Assembly: GCA_965247665.1 (NCBI GenBank)
Contig: CBDFHH010000002.1
Location: 62,001 to 126,000 of the forward strand
DNA from: CAUZWH01 sp965247665
Lineage (GTDB): Bacteria > Pseudomonadota > Alphaproteobacteria > SHVV01
DNA length: 64,000 nt
Direction: 5' to 3'
A program made the translations under genes and the position numbers. This document shows, piece by piece, positions 1-7,994 of the stretch (positions are counted from its first letter, which is position 1; each line of letters starts with the position of its first letter). The notes under the pieces are model-generated. The model ran no database searches, was not told where the DNA came from, and saw only the letters and a list, made by a program, of their open reading frames with translations.

Positions 1-2
1 TG

Positions 3-404
3 CGGCTCGAACGCCACGCCCGCAACGCCCTCGCTCTTGCCGAGTGGCTCGAAGCGCGACCCGAGGTCGCGCGCGTGCTTTATCCGCCGCTGCCGAGCGA
101 CCCCGGGCATGAGCTGTGGAAACGCGACTTCACGGGCGCCTGCGGGCTGTTCGGCGTGATCCTGAACGAGGTACGCAAGGAAGCGGTCGCGGCCATGCTC
201 GACGGGCTGGAGCTGTTCGGAATGGGCGCCTCCTGGGGCGGCTATGAGAGCCTGATCCTGCCGACCAACCCGGAGCGCTTCCGTAGCGCCACCATTTGGG
301 AGCCCGGGGGGCCGACGATACGGATCCATGCGGGCCTCGAGGATGTCGACGATCTCATCGCCGATCTCGAGCTCGGCTTGCAGCGGTTGCGCGACACCGC
401 CTGA
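3..404 (+). CDS. metC: Cystathionine beta-lyase, C-terminal part (5' end outside window)
   Basis: This is the C-terminal ~133 residues of a PLP-dependent Cys/Met-metabolism enzyme, open from the window edge to a TGA. Such enzymes cleave cystathionine to homocysteine, pyruvate and ammonia in methionine synthesis. The order of elements fits the family tail: an R-L-x-x-H-A-R-N-A segment, V-L-Y-P-P-L-P at about residue 27, G-L-F-G-V at about residue 47, and the ending with G-A-S-W-G-G-Y-E-S-L and I-R-I-H-x-G-L-E. The lysine that binds PLP lies upstream of the window. The family call is firm; beta-lyase rather than gamma-synthase or gamma-lyase rests on overall resemblance, mainly the W-G-G-Y-E-S stretch. 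Confidence 0.85.
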   Translation, partial: RLERHARNALALAEWLEARPEVARVLYPPLPSDPGHELWKRDFTGACGLFGVILNEVRKEAVAAMLDGLELFGMGASWGGYESLILPTNPERFRSATIWEPGGPTIRIHAGLEDVDDLIADLELGLQRLRDTA

Positions 405-666
405 GCATTCCACTTCCAGTAGCTTTTTTTCGTCGTTAGCCTCGCCATTTTGCGTTGTTCGCCCTCACTTTTTTTCGCCGCGTATTCGATGCGGAGCCCG
501 GGAACAGCGGTCTTTCAGGGTTCGCCGATGGATTCGATCTGCCGAGAATCCTGCTCACAGCCACGTTCGCGGATCGCGGGTCGGAACCGGGGATAACGAG
601 CGGGGCTGGCGCGCAAAACGCTCGCCGATCACAATGATCATCTCGCCACATGGATGGAGCCCAACG

Positions 667-1089
667 ATGACCCCGCCGCCGGCGGCGCCAAGCGAAGCGA
701 CGATCTCGACGCTGCTCGATACGATCGTTTTCGACGAGAACGGCCTGGTTCCCGCCATCGCCCAACAGCACGACACCTGCGAGGTTTTGATGATGGCCTG
801 GATGAACCGCGACGCCGTCGTCGAAACGTTGAAGACCGGGCGTAGCTGCTACTGGTCACGCTCGCGTCGAGCGCTATGGCGCAAAGGCGAAACCTCGGGC
901 CAAATCCAGGCATTGGTCGAGTTCCGTGTCGATTGTGACCGCGACACCATCCTGCTGCAGGTCGATCAGACTGGCGTTGCCTGCCACACCGGCCGCCGTT
1001 CGTGCTTTTTCACCGCCGTGCGCGACGATAACATCGAGACCATCGCCGAGGCCGTAATCAATCCCCGGGATTTGTACTCGGACGATTAG
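667..1089 (+). CDS. hisI: Phosphoribosyl-AMP cyclohydrolase
   Basis: HisI opens the purine ring of phosphoribosyl-AMP in the third step of histidine synthesis, in the cytosol with Zn and Mg. The 140-residue product carries the family core: L-M-M-A-W-M-N, then C-Y-W-S-R-S-R, W-R-K-G-E-T-S-G, the metal-binding V-D-C-D-R-D, and G-V-A-C-H-T-G-R-R-S-C-F. The ATG at 667 gives the usual length. An in-frame ATG at 634 would add 11 residues and cannot be excluded. It stands apart from the other his genes, which is common in alphaproteobacteria. No hisE domain is fused. Confidence 0.95.
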   Translation: MTPPPAAPSEATISTLLDTIVFDENGLVPAIAQQHDTCEVLMMAWMNRDAVVETLKTGRSCYWSRSRRALWRKGETSGQIQALVEFRVDCDRDTILLQVDQTGVACHTGRRSCFFTAVRDDNIETIAEAVINPRDLYSDD

Positions 1090-1399
1090 ACTAGCTTACA
1101 AAGTCCAGCGTCTGATCTTCCATGAGCGTAGCGCCGCCATGGCATGAGTCGGCCCGAATAGCACCAAAACGCTCCGCCGATGACGAAACGGCGGATGATT
1201 GCGGACGCCAACACCGCCGATCTCAGCGAGAAACGGACAGCACACCGAAATCTTCGTCAAATCCCTCGGTTGTTAGAGGTCTCCACTCGCCAAGAACTCA
1301 TCGGCTAGGATTGAGGCGGATTCGCGGTCACCCCATTGGCCTGACTGGTGGTCCTCGTTTAGCGCGACGATTGGCGCATTAGCGGGAGAACTTCTGAAA
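1090..1399. other. Intergenic stretch without recognisable gene
   Basis: These 310 bases separate hisI from the low-GC HEPN-like gene. I see no coding sequence with family resemblance, no RNA gene and no convincing terminator. It may hold the promoter of the downstream gene. Confidence 0.4.
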
Positions 1400-2083
1400 A
1401 TGGCAAGATGCGTACGCACTGATGAGCGCCAGGACGTTTTGGCTTCTCTGGAACAATGCGTACTGAGCTTGGGTCAAGCTCGACGATCAGATCGTGCCTG
1501 GAAGTGGGTTGTCCTGTCGCTCCATAGCGCTTTGCAAGGCGCAATGGTCTGTCACTTGTCCGGGACGGCCCAACTGGGTGCACTAAGCGAGAGGAGCGCT
1601 GCGAAGTGGCTCGAATGGCATAAGAGAGACCGCCGCGGTGAAATCACACGGATACAGGATGGCGTTGACGAATTCGGTGACCCGATCATGCTTATCGAGA
1701 GAGAGGAAGACCAGCCGCCCAGGGAATTTGTTGCCAACGCTGACGAGTTGTTCAAAAGGCTAAGCTGTCCGTCGTTGCGGATCGATAATGGATGCGGTGG
1801 GATTATTGCAATCACTGGAAAGCAGAGAAAATCATTCAACCGGTTGCACAAACTCCGCAACGAGTTTTCTCACTTCAGCCCGAAGGGTTGGAGTATTGAA
1901 CTAGAATTCATTGTGGAAGTTATCGACGATATCCTTGATGTTCTGTGTTCGATTCTGGACGATCATTGGCCGTTCAGGCATATGCCGGAGGAAGACAAGA
2001 GCGCCCTACGCTCAAGAATGCAAGAAATCCGCTCTATCGTCTCTCAGGGCTCTTCTTGGATCTTTGACGCATCAAACGGATGA
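1400..2083 (+). CDS. HEPN-like hypothetical protein, low GC
   Basis: The 227-residue product has no family I can name with certainty. Its central part is helical and contains L-R-N-E-F-S-H with Arg153 and His158, the R-x4-H arrangement of HEPN-domain RNases. HEPN domains occur in toxins, abortive-infection proteins and CRISPR effectors, but also in inactive proteins. There is no signal peptide or membrane segment. Base composition and codon use are clearly more AT-rich than in hisI and modABC, which suggests acquisition by transfer. It stands alone: no antitoxin-like partner (MNT nucleotidyltransferase, MazE-like or similar) is adjacent. Start at ATG 1400; no strong ribosome-binding site is obvious. 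The function is unknown. Confidence 0.6.
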   Translation: MARCVRTDERQDVLASLEQCVLSLGQARRSDRAWKWVVLSLHSALQGAMVCHLSGTAQLGALSERSAAKWLEWHKRDRRGEITRIQDGVDEFGDPIMLIEREEDQPPREFVANADELFKRLSCPSLRIDNGCGGIIAITGKQRKSFNRLHKLRNEFSHFSPKGWSIELEFIVEVIDDILDVLCSILDDHWPFRHMPEEDKSALRSRMQEIRSIVSQGSSWIFDASNG

Positions 2084-2344
2084 CAGGTCGCAAGAGATGC
2101 GAGCTAATAACTTGGTCGAATTGTCGATAACACAACGATTTATCACGAAGATGGCTAGACTAGCGCGTCAGCACTCGCGCTCAAGCACTGCCGAAGCCCG
2201 ATGCTCAATCCGTCATTGGGGCTGAAAGGCCGGAAATCGGGGAATAACGGCTCTCAGGGTTCGCTGCGGCGCGCCGAGGACGCGTGCATCATCTCCAGGC
2301 TCCGGGTGGGATGGACCGCCCTCGACGGCATCGACGAGTCTAGT

Positions 2345-2722
2345 CTAGCTCGCCAGCGTGAGCGTCCGCTCGCGGTCGTCGTTGGCAGCAATCCGAGGCC
2401 GCGATGTCGAGGGCTCCGCCTCGGCCGTCGGCGCGGCGTAGCGATCAATCAGAGCCGCGCCGATATTGCTGGGCTCCAGGCCGATGTCGCGTAGCGTCCG
2501 TGAGTCGAGCCGCGCCAGCGCGGCGAGATCCCGCCGCCGCCGCCGCCGGGCACGGTAACGCGCCCACGCCGGCGCCAGCCCGGCTGCCCACACCTTCAGC
2601 CCCGAAGCCGCGACGCGGGCGAGCGCCGAAGCCATCGCGATGAAGGTCCGCGACCGCTCGACCCGGGCCCGTTCGATATGGAACCGCAGCCGCGGCTCGA
2701 GCTTGTGATCAAGCGAATGCAT
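2345..2722 (-). CDS. DUF1127 domain protein
   Basis: A 125-residue, Arg-rich protein. Around residues 66-85 it has the DUF1127 signature L-A-A-L-A-R-L-D-S-R-T-L-R-D-I-G-L. Short DUF1127 proteins in alphaproteobacteria have been linked to RNA binding and to phosphate and carbon metabolism; this one is longer than the ~45-residue forms and has an added N-terminal part and tail. It is divergent from the GcvA-like LysR gene, so the AT-rich region 2723-2839 probably holds both promoters and may be the site where the LysR protein acts. Confidence 0.75.
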   Translation of the reverse strand: MHSLDHKLEPRLRFHIERARVERSRTFIAMASALARVAASGLKVWAAGLAPAWARYRARRRRRRDLAALARLDSRTLRDIGLEPSNIGAALIDRYAAPTAEAEPSTSRPRIAANDDRERTLTLAS

Positions 2723-2839
2723 GGATTCATCTCTTTAGAATACCTACATCAATCGAGGATGCGATGGAGTGGAAATGGTCATAAATTAACCTACATACAA
2801 ATGAATATTTTTCAGCTCGGGAGTTAGAAATACTAATTA
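2723..2839. promoter_or_regulatory. Divergent promoter region DUF1127 / LysR
   Basis: This AT-rich 117-bp interval lies between two divergent genes, against a GC-rich background. LysR proteins usually bind between themselves and a divergent target, so it is the expected operator region. I could not define one unique T-N11-A box. Confidence 0.45.
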
Positions 2840-3790
2840 ATGAAAAGGCTTCCACCGCTCAACAGCTTGCGTGCTTTTGCGGCCACCGGTCAGCATCTCA
2901 GCTTCAGCAAAGCCGCCGCCGAACTCGGCGTCACTCCGGCGGCGATCAGTCATCAGGTCAAGTCACTTGAAGAGTTCCTCGGCGCGAGCCTGTTCGATCG
3001 CAGGGGACGCGTCGTCTCGTTGACCGCCGCCGGCGGAAAGCTGCTGCCCGGCGTACGCGACGGCTTCGAGAGCCTGGTCAAGGCCGTAGCGGCAATGCGG
3101 TGGAGCGGCGATTCGGATATTCTCAATGCCAGCGTCGCCCCCTCGTTCGCGGCCAAATGGCTGGTGCCGCGCCTCGAACGCTTCAACCGCTCGCACCCGG
3201 ACATCGACGTCCGCATTTCGGCCAGCTTCGACCTCGCCGACGTTCCCAACGACGGCTTCGATATAGGGATCCGCTTCGGGTTTGGACGTTATCCAGGCTT
3301 GCGCGTCGACAAGATCTTCGATGAAGCGGCAGCACCGATGTGCCACCCGCGCCTGCTCGCAGGAACCCACTCCATTCGAACCCCGGACGATCTGCGCCAC
3401 CACGTGCTTCTCCACGATGATTCCCTGCTGAAGCTCGGCAACACGCTGCCCGATTGGCGGATGTGGCTCAAAGCCGCGGGCTACGATCACATCGACGCGC
3501 GCCGCGGCCTTCGTTTCTCCTCCTCCGATCACGCCATCGACGCCGCGATCGCCGGCACCGGCATTGCGCTAAGCCGCGTGGCCCTGGTCGCCGACGACGT
3601 TGCCGCCGGTCGCCTGGTCTTGCCGTTTGCGCTCGATATCCCCCTGGTGCCGGCCTACTACATGGTCACAGCGGACGACCACGCTGCCTCCCCACGCGTC
3701 AATGCGTTCCGCGAATGGCTGATTACCGAGGCCGAGGAAGAGCGGGAGAGCCGCGCCAAGGTCCTCGACCGGACACTAGGTCTGTTGTGA
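2840..3790 (+). CDS. LysR-family transcriptional regulator, GcvA-like
   Basis: A 316-residue LysR regulator. The N-terminal winged helix-turn-helix (about residues 7-65) reads P-P-L-N-S-L-R-A-F followed by F-S-K-A-A-A-E-L-G-V-T-P-A-A-I-S-H-Q-V, which is typical of GcvA-like members. The effector domain follows from about residue 95 (A-P-S-F-A-A-K-W-L-V-P-R-L). GcvA controls glycine cleavage in enterobacteria, but most alphaproteobacterial members of this subgroup have other or unknown targets, so no target is assigned. It is divergent from the DUF1127 gene and about 50 bp upstream of modA on the same strand. Confidence 0.9.
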   Translation: MKRLPPLNSLRAFAATGQHLSFSKAAAELGVTPAAISHQVKSLEEFLGASLFDRRGRVVSLTAAGGKLLPGVRDGFESLVKAVAAMRWSGDSDILNASVAPSFAAKWLVPRLERFNRSHPDIDVRISASFDLADVPNDGFDIGIRFGFGRYPGLRVDKIFDEAAAPMCHPRLLAGTHSIRTPDDLRHHVLLHDDSLLKLGNTLPDWRMWLKAAGYDHIDARRGLRFSSSDHAIDAAIAGTGIALSRVALVADDVAAGRLVLPFALDIPLVPAYYMVTADDHAASPRVNAFREWLITEAEEERESRAKVLDRTLGLL

Positions 3791-3806
3791 TCGAGTCGAC
3801 TCGCTA

Positions 3807-3830
3807 CGTTATATTCCGTTATGCATAACG
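3807..3830. promoter_or_regulatory. Mo-box-like inverted repeat before modA
   Basis: CGTTAT at 3807-3812 and ATAACG at 3825-3830 form a perfect 6-bp inverted repeat with 12 bases between. This resembles the operators bound by ModE-type molybdate-responsive repressors upstream of mod operons. It ends 11 bases before ATG 3842 and would overlap ATG 3821, which supports 3842 as the start of modA. No modE gene is in the window. Confidence 0.6.
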
Positions 3831-3841
3831 CAGGCGCACCG

Positions 3842-4603
3842 ATGCGAGCGATCGTGACGTCGTTGCTGGTATCCCAGCTCCTCTTCGGCGCTGCGCGTGC
3901 GGACACGATCCTGGTGTTCGCCGCCGCGAGCACCGGCCCCGCCATCGAGGAGATTGCGATGCTGTATCACGCGGACGGAAGCGATCGCGTTCGCATCTCG
4001 CCGGCCGCGAGTTCGACCCTCGCACGCCAGATCCTCAACCGGGCGCCTGCCGACATCTTTCTCTCCGCCAACATCGAGTGGATGGATTATCTCGATCAGC
4101 GCGGCGCTCTGCTCACCGGCACCCGGGTTGACCTCTTGACCAACCGCCTTGCCCTGATCGCGCCGGCGGATCGGCCGGTTGACCTCGCCATCCGACACGG
4201 TTTCCGCTTGCGCGCGGTGCTGGGGAACGGACGTCTCGCGGTCGCCGACCCCGACCACGTACCCGCCGGCCTGTATGCCAAGGCGGCCCTGAACTATCTC
4301 GGCGTCTGGCGCGACATCGTCGATCGATTGGCACGCGCGGTGAACGTCCGCGCTGCCGTCGAGTTCGTCGCCCGCGGCGAGGCCCCGCTGGGCATCGCCT
4401 ACGCCTCCGACGTCTACAACGAGTCGCGCATTGCGACCGTAGCCTTGTTCCCCGCGGAGACCCACCCGCCGATCATCTATCCTCTCGCGCTCGTCGCCGG
4501 CGACCGTACCGCGGCGGCGCGGCGCTTCGCACGATTCCTGATGACCGATCCGGCGCGCGTGATTTTCTCGCGCCACGGCTTTACCCCTTTGCCGCACCGT
4601 TGA
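3842..4603 (+). CDS. modA: Molybdate ABC transporter, periplasmic binding protein
   Basis: ModA captures molybdate or tungstate in the periplasm and passes it to ModBC. Starting at ATG 3842 gives 253 residues with a clear signal peptide (M-R-A-I-V-T-S, hydrophobic core, A-R-A-D cleavage region). The mature part begins with I-L-V-F-A-A-A-S and then has S-S-T-L-A-R-Q-I and the A-P-A-D-I-F-L-S-A segment, both involved in oxyanion binding in this family. An alternative in-frame ATG at 3821 lies inside the Mo-box-like repeat and would add seven residues in front of the signal peptide, so it is less likely. It is first in a tight modABC operon. Confidence 0.93.
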   Translation: MRAIVTSLLVSQLLFGAARADTILVFAAASTGPAIEEIAMLYHADGSDRVRISPAASSTLARQILNRAPADIFLSANIEWMDYLDQRGALLTGTRVDLLTNRLALIAPADRPVDLAIRHGFRLRAVLGNGRLAVADPDHVPAGLYAKAALNYLGVWRDIVDRLARAVNVRAAVEFVARGEAPLGIAYASDVYNESRIATVALFPAETHPPIIYPLALVAGDRTAAARRFARFLMTDPARVIFSRHGFTPLPHR

Positions 4604-4607
4604 GACC

Positions 4608-5303
4608 GTGTTTCCTCTGCTGACGCCGGCCGAAACCGAGGCCCTGCTGTTGTCGCTCCGGATCGCGTTCTGGAGCGTCGCCGTGGGCTTGCCCTTCGGC
4701 ATCGCCGCGGCTTGGCTGCTGGCGCGTCGCGAGTTCGTCGGCAAGGCGCTGCTCGACAGTGTGATCCATCTACCCCTGGTGGTGCCGCCGGTCGTGGTCG
4801 GCTACCTCCTGCTGGTCACGCTGGGACGCACCGGCTGGCTCGGTGGCTGGCTTTACGAGGCGTTCGGAATCACGGTGATCTTTACCTGGAAGGGGGCCGC
4901 GATCGCCGCCGGCGTCATGGCCTTTCCCCTGATGGTGCGCGCGATCCGCCTGTCGATCGAAGCTGTCGACCGACGCCTCGAGGTCGCCGCGCGCACCCTC
5001 GGCGCTTCGCGGATCGATGTTTTCTTCTCGGTCACCCTGCCCTTGTCCCTCCCCGGCATCCTCACCGGAGCGGTGCTGGCCTATGCCCGCGCGCTGGGCG
5101 AGTTCGGCGCAACGATCACCTTCGTTTCCAACATTCCCGGGGAGACCCGCACCCTTCCACTGGCTCTCTTTACCTTCACCCAGACACCGGGCGGCGAAGA
5201 AAGCGCAGTGCGCCTGGTCGCCATCTCCTTCGCCTTGGCGATCGTTGCCATGCTGGCTTCCGAATTTATCGCCCGGCGCGTGCGCCGCCGCATGGAGGCC
5301 TGA
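4608..5303 (+). CDS. modB: Molybdate ABC transporter permease
   Basis: A 231-residue inner-membrane permease with about five or six hydrophobic segments. The cytoplasmic EAA-type loop is visible at about residues 125-155 (A-R-T-L-G-A-S, then L-P-L-S-L-P-G-I-L-T-G). It forms the channel of the molybdate importer with ModC. It starts with GTG four bases after the modA stop, so the genes are probably translationally coupled. Confidence 0.94.
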   Translation: MFPLLTPAETEALLLSLRIAFWSVAVGLPFGIAAAWLLARREFVGKALLDSVIHLPLVVPPVVVGYLLLVTLGRTGWLGGWLYEAFGITVIFTWKGAAIAAGVMAFPLMVRAIRLSIEAVDRRLEVAARTLGASRIDVFFSVTLPLSLPGILTGAVLAYARALGEFGATITFVSNIPGETRTLPLALFTFTQTPGGEESAVRLVAISFALAIVAMLASEFIARRVRRRMEA

Positions 5304-5308
5304 TCGGC

Positions 5309-6394
5309 GTGCTCGATATTGCGATCAAATACGGGATCGCCGATTTCACGCTCGAGGTGGCGTTCGCCACCGATTCGGTCGGCATCACCACCGTGTTCGG
5401 CGCTTCGGGGTCGGGCAAGACCACGCTGGTCAATCTTATCGCCGGCCTGGTCACACCCGATGCCGGACGCATCGTCGCCAACGGCCGCGTGTTGGTCGAT
5501 GCCGAAAAGGGGATCAATCTCCAGCCGGATCGGCGCAACATCGGCTACGTGTTCCAGGATGGTCGTCTGTTGCCCCACCTGCGCGTCGCCGGCAACCTCA
5601 AATACGGTCTTCGCCGACGCCGCCGCGACCGCCGCATGATCGCTATGGATCAGGTGGTTGGCCTGCTCGGTCTCGAAAACCTGCTCGAGCGGCGAGTCGC
5701 CGGCCTGTCCGGAGGCGAACGTCAGCGAGTGGCGATCGGCCGGGCGCTGCTGACCTCCCCGGATCTGTTGCTGCTCGACGAGCCGCTGGCCAAACTTGAT
5801 CTGCCGCGGCGCCGCGACATCGTTCCCTTCATCGAACGCTTACGCGACGAGATGGGCATCCCCATCGTCTACGTCACCCACGACGAGGATGAACTGATAC
5901 GATTGTCTGACGATGTCGTGCTGCTCGACCGCGGCCGGAGCGTCGCGTTCGGCGAGCTCGAACAACTCATGATTCGCCTGGACCTCGGCAGTCTCACCGG
6001 CGGATTGGATGCCGGCGCCGTGGTTTCGGTCGCGGTTGCATCGCACGATGATACTTATGGGCTCTCCACCCTCACCTTCGACGGCGGCGAACTGGTCGTC
6101 TCGCGCCTGGAGCTCGCCGTCGGCACTTCCTTGCGGATCCGGGTGCGCGCCCGCGATGTCACCCTGGCGTTGGAAGCGCCGCGCGACATCAGCACGCTCA
6201 ACGTGCTGTCCGGAAAGATCGTCGCGTTGGCGCCCGCCGCCGGCCCGCAAACCGACGTGCTGATCGATGTCGGTGCGCCGCTGTGGGCGCGGGTAACCCG
6301 CAAATCGGCCGCCGAACTCGCATTAACCCCGGGCAAACCCATCTATGCGTTGATCAAATCGGTCGCCTTCGACCGTTTCGTCGACACCGCGTGA
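5309..6394 (+). CDS. modC: Molybdate ABC transporter ATPase
   Basis: A 361-residue ATPase driving molybdate import. Walker A is G-A-S-G-S-G-K-T-T near residue 33, the signature L-S-G-G-E-R-Q-R-V-A-I-G-R lies near residue 133, and Walker B is L-L-L-L-D-E-P-L-A. After about residue 290 there is a MOP-type molybdate-binding domain (L-N-V-L-S-G-K-I-V...). The GTG at 5309, six bases after the modB stop, gives the usual N-terminus. An open frame extends far upstream over modB but is not coding. The IS6 element begins 15 bp downstream, without damaging the gene. Confidence 0.95.
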   Translation: MLDIAIKYGIADFTLEVAFATDSVGITTVFGASGSGKTTLVNLIAGLVTPDAGRIVANGRVLVDAEKGINLQPDRRNIGYVFQDGRLLPHLRVAGNLKYGLRRRRRDRRMIAMDQVVGLLGLENLLERRVAGLSGGERQRVAIGRALLTSPDLLLLDEPLAKLDLPRRRDIVPFIERLRDEMGIPIVYVTHDEDELIRLSDDVVLLDRGRSVAFGELEQLMIRLDLGSLTGGLDAGAVVSVAVASHDDTYGLSTLTFDGGELVVSRLELAVGTSLRIRVRARDVTLALEAPRDISTLNVLSGKIVALAPAAGPQTDVLIDVGAPLWARVTRKSAAELALTPGKPIYALIKSVAFDRFVDTA

Positions 6395-6409
6395 TCGCCG
6401 ATGGCGGAT

Positions 6410-7203
6410 ATTGTCAGAGTAAATGGGCTTGAGCCAGGAAGTAGGCTCTCGTAGCCTCCCGCGATGCACAATCCTTTTCGTTATTTCTACAGTTCGCCTG
6501 AGGTAATCCGCAGCGCGGTGATGCTGTATGTCCGTTACCCCTTGTCGCTGAGACAGGTCGAAGATCTCTTGTTCGAGCGCGGCATCGACATCTGCCATGA
6601 GACCGTGCGAAACCGCTTTGGCCCATTGTTTGCCGCGGAGATCCGGAAACGCCGTGTTCACCGTGGATCCTATTCGCTGTGGCGCGCTGGCATCTTGATG
6701 AGGTGTTCGTCCGCATCAACGCGACGAGACACATTATCTATGGCGTGCCGTTGACCATGAAGGGGAGGTGCTAGAGGTTTTTGCCACGAAACGGCGGGAT
6801 CGCAGGGCTGCGCTCAGGTTTCTGAAACGCGCGATGAAGCGTTATGGCCGGCCGGCTTCGATCGTCACGGACGGGCTTCCGTCCTACCGGGCTGCGATGA
6901 CTGTGATCGGCAATGCGACCGCCCGGACCTGCGGTCGTTGGCTTAACAACCGGGCCGAGAACTCGTACCAGCCGTTCCGACGACGGGAAGGGGCAATAGC
7001 CAAGTTCAGGGACGTAAAGACCCTGCAGAAATTCGCCGCCGTCCACGCCTCGATCCACAACCAATTCAACCACGAACGCCATCTCAACCGCCGCAACATT
7101 TTCAAACGAGCCCGGGCCGCCGCCTCGGCCGAGTGGCGTCAATTGGCAGCCTGAGGCCGTTTGATTGTAGGTTCTACAAGTCCTGGCCAGTTAGTCTGAC
7201 AAT
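6410..7203 (+). mobile_element. IS6-family insertion sequence, inactive copy
   Basis: This 794-bp element is bounded by 17-bp terminal inverted repeats at 6410-6426 and 7187-7203 that differ at two positions (outer bases ATTGTCAGA in both). The size and single DDE transposase fit the IS6/IS26 family. The flanking 8-mers (TGGCGGAT left, GCCCCCCG right) do not match, so there is no target duplication. This suggests the element now sits at a recombination or deletion junction. It lies directly behind modC and cuts off a recombinase fragment on its right. Confidence 0.85.
6464..7154 (+). pseudogene. IS6-family transposase, frameshifted
   Basis: The N-terminal part (from ATG 6464) shows the IS6 pattern V-R-Y-P-L-S-L-R-Q-V-E-D-L-L and H-E-T-V-R. 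The frame then breaks near 6680: the first catalytic Asp (L-D-E-V-F-V-R-I) is in another frame around 6694-6720. A second break near 6735 leads into the frame of 6768-7154, which holds the second Asp (I-V-T-D-G-L-P-S-Y) and the Glu (N-R-A-E-N-S-Y-Q-P). Both breaks look like 2-base insertions. All three DDE residues exist but not in one frame, so the protein is almost certainly not made. Confidence 0.85.
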
Positions 7204-7269
7204 GCCCCCCGCGGCTTCGGCATCCGCATTCTGCCAAGCGGCGCTCGTTCGTACTTTGTGCGCTACCGT
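7204..7269 (+). pseudogene. Tyrosine recombinase N-terminal fragment
   Basis: Read on the plus strand from CGC at 7210, this stretch encodes R-G-F-G-I-R-I-L-P-S-G-A-R-S-Y-F-V-R-Y-R. That is the arm-type DNA-binding segment of phage-type integrases and closely matches L-R-G-F-G-I-R-V-L-P-S-G in the intact integrase at 8973-10094. It is cut on the left by the IS6 element and ends on the right near 7269, where the opposite-strand gene ends. It is therefore the relic of a third recombinase, in the opposite orientation. Confidence 0.7.
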
Positions 7270-7688
7270 TTGCAGCAATTCTTGTGTACGCGCACGTCGT
7301 AAATTTCTCCCTCGTTGGTCGCCATAAAGACGATTTGCCAGGAGTCCTGTTCCGTGGTTTCCGCGGTCTCGATCAAGTAAGCGGGGACCGAGTCGTAGTT
7401 GAAATATCCGTAATGGGCGCCAAACCGGTCCCTCACGTCACCCGCGTGCAGACCGATGTAGTCCCGTTTGTTCCGGAGGATGGAGCAGGCCATTTCAGCC
7501 CGCACCGAATCGTCGCCGGCGGACCTGAACGCCGCGACGTCGACCGGATGCTCGCCCCAGCGCGGACAGACCTCCGAGACGCTCATAAAGTCTTCGCCCG
7601 GGAAGTACCGGGACAACCGCTCCGCATTCGCAAACCCGACCAGCACAAGGATTCCGGCCACGGCTCCAACCACCAGGAATGTCCTCAC
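7263..7688 (-). CDS. Small signal-anchored protein, BamE-like?
   Basis: A likely 141-residue envelope protein of unknown role. I chose the GTG at 7688 because GGGAGG lies six bases upstream. An ATG at 7724 would add 12 residues without a ribosome-binding site. Residues 1-22 form one hydrophobic segment (V-R-T-F-L-V-V-G-A-V-A-G...), so the protein is exported or anchored. The body has S-I-L-R-N-K-R-D-Y-I-G, G-D-V-R-D-R-F-G, P-A-Y-L-I-E, W-Q-I-V-F and ends near V-H-K-N-C-C. The layout (a 'conversion/threshold' segment and a paired-Cys tail) recalls small BamE/SmpA-like proteins, but this is only a resemblance. The open frame upstream runs by chance into a broken integrase. Confidence 0.55.
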   Translation of the reverse strand: MRTFLVVGAVAGILVLVGFANAERLSRYFPGEDFMSVSEVCPRWGEHPVDVAAFRSAGDDSVRAEMACSILRNKRDYIGLHAGDVRDRFGAHYGYFNYDSVPAYLIETAETTEQDSWQIVFMATNEGEIYDVRVHKNCCKR

Positions 7689-7994
7689 GTGCGCCTCCCA
7701 TATGGCCCGACAGGGGGATATCATAATGGCATCCGAGCTGTCATGACAGGCTGTAGTCCGCGCTTGATCGGGCTGATTTGGTGATGTGAAGCCCGGCCCG
7801 GTGACCACTCCGCATTGTAAGGGCGCACTTCGACCGGCGCAGCACACACCTGTCCTGTCGGGCGACCTGGATGCTACTGGATGGGCCGCTGTCATGGCGG
7901 CAAAGGGACCGGCCGCAGTCCATCGATGAGGCGGAGGATTTTTCGGAACAGCTCCCTCGGCACCGCAACCTCCGCCAGTTGGAAAGTGACATAC
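7689..7994. other. Junction region with short unrecognised coding remnant
   Basis: About 300 bases between the small envelope gene and the broken integrase. On the minus strand from 7993 to a TGA at 7892, one frame reads as a plausible protein tail (V-T-F-Q-L-A-E-V-A-V-P-R-E-L-F, then L-I-D-G-L-R-P). It joins directly to the integrase codon for the catalytic Arg. I suspect the end of an inserted gene, perhaps a transposase, but do not recognise it firmly. Nothing else is visible. Confidence 0.3.
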
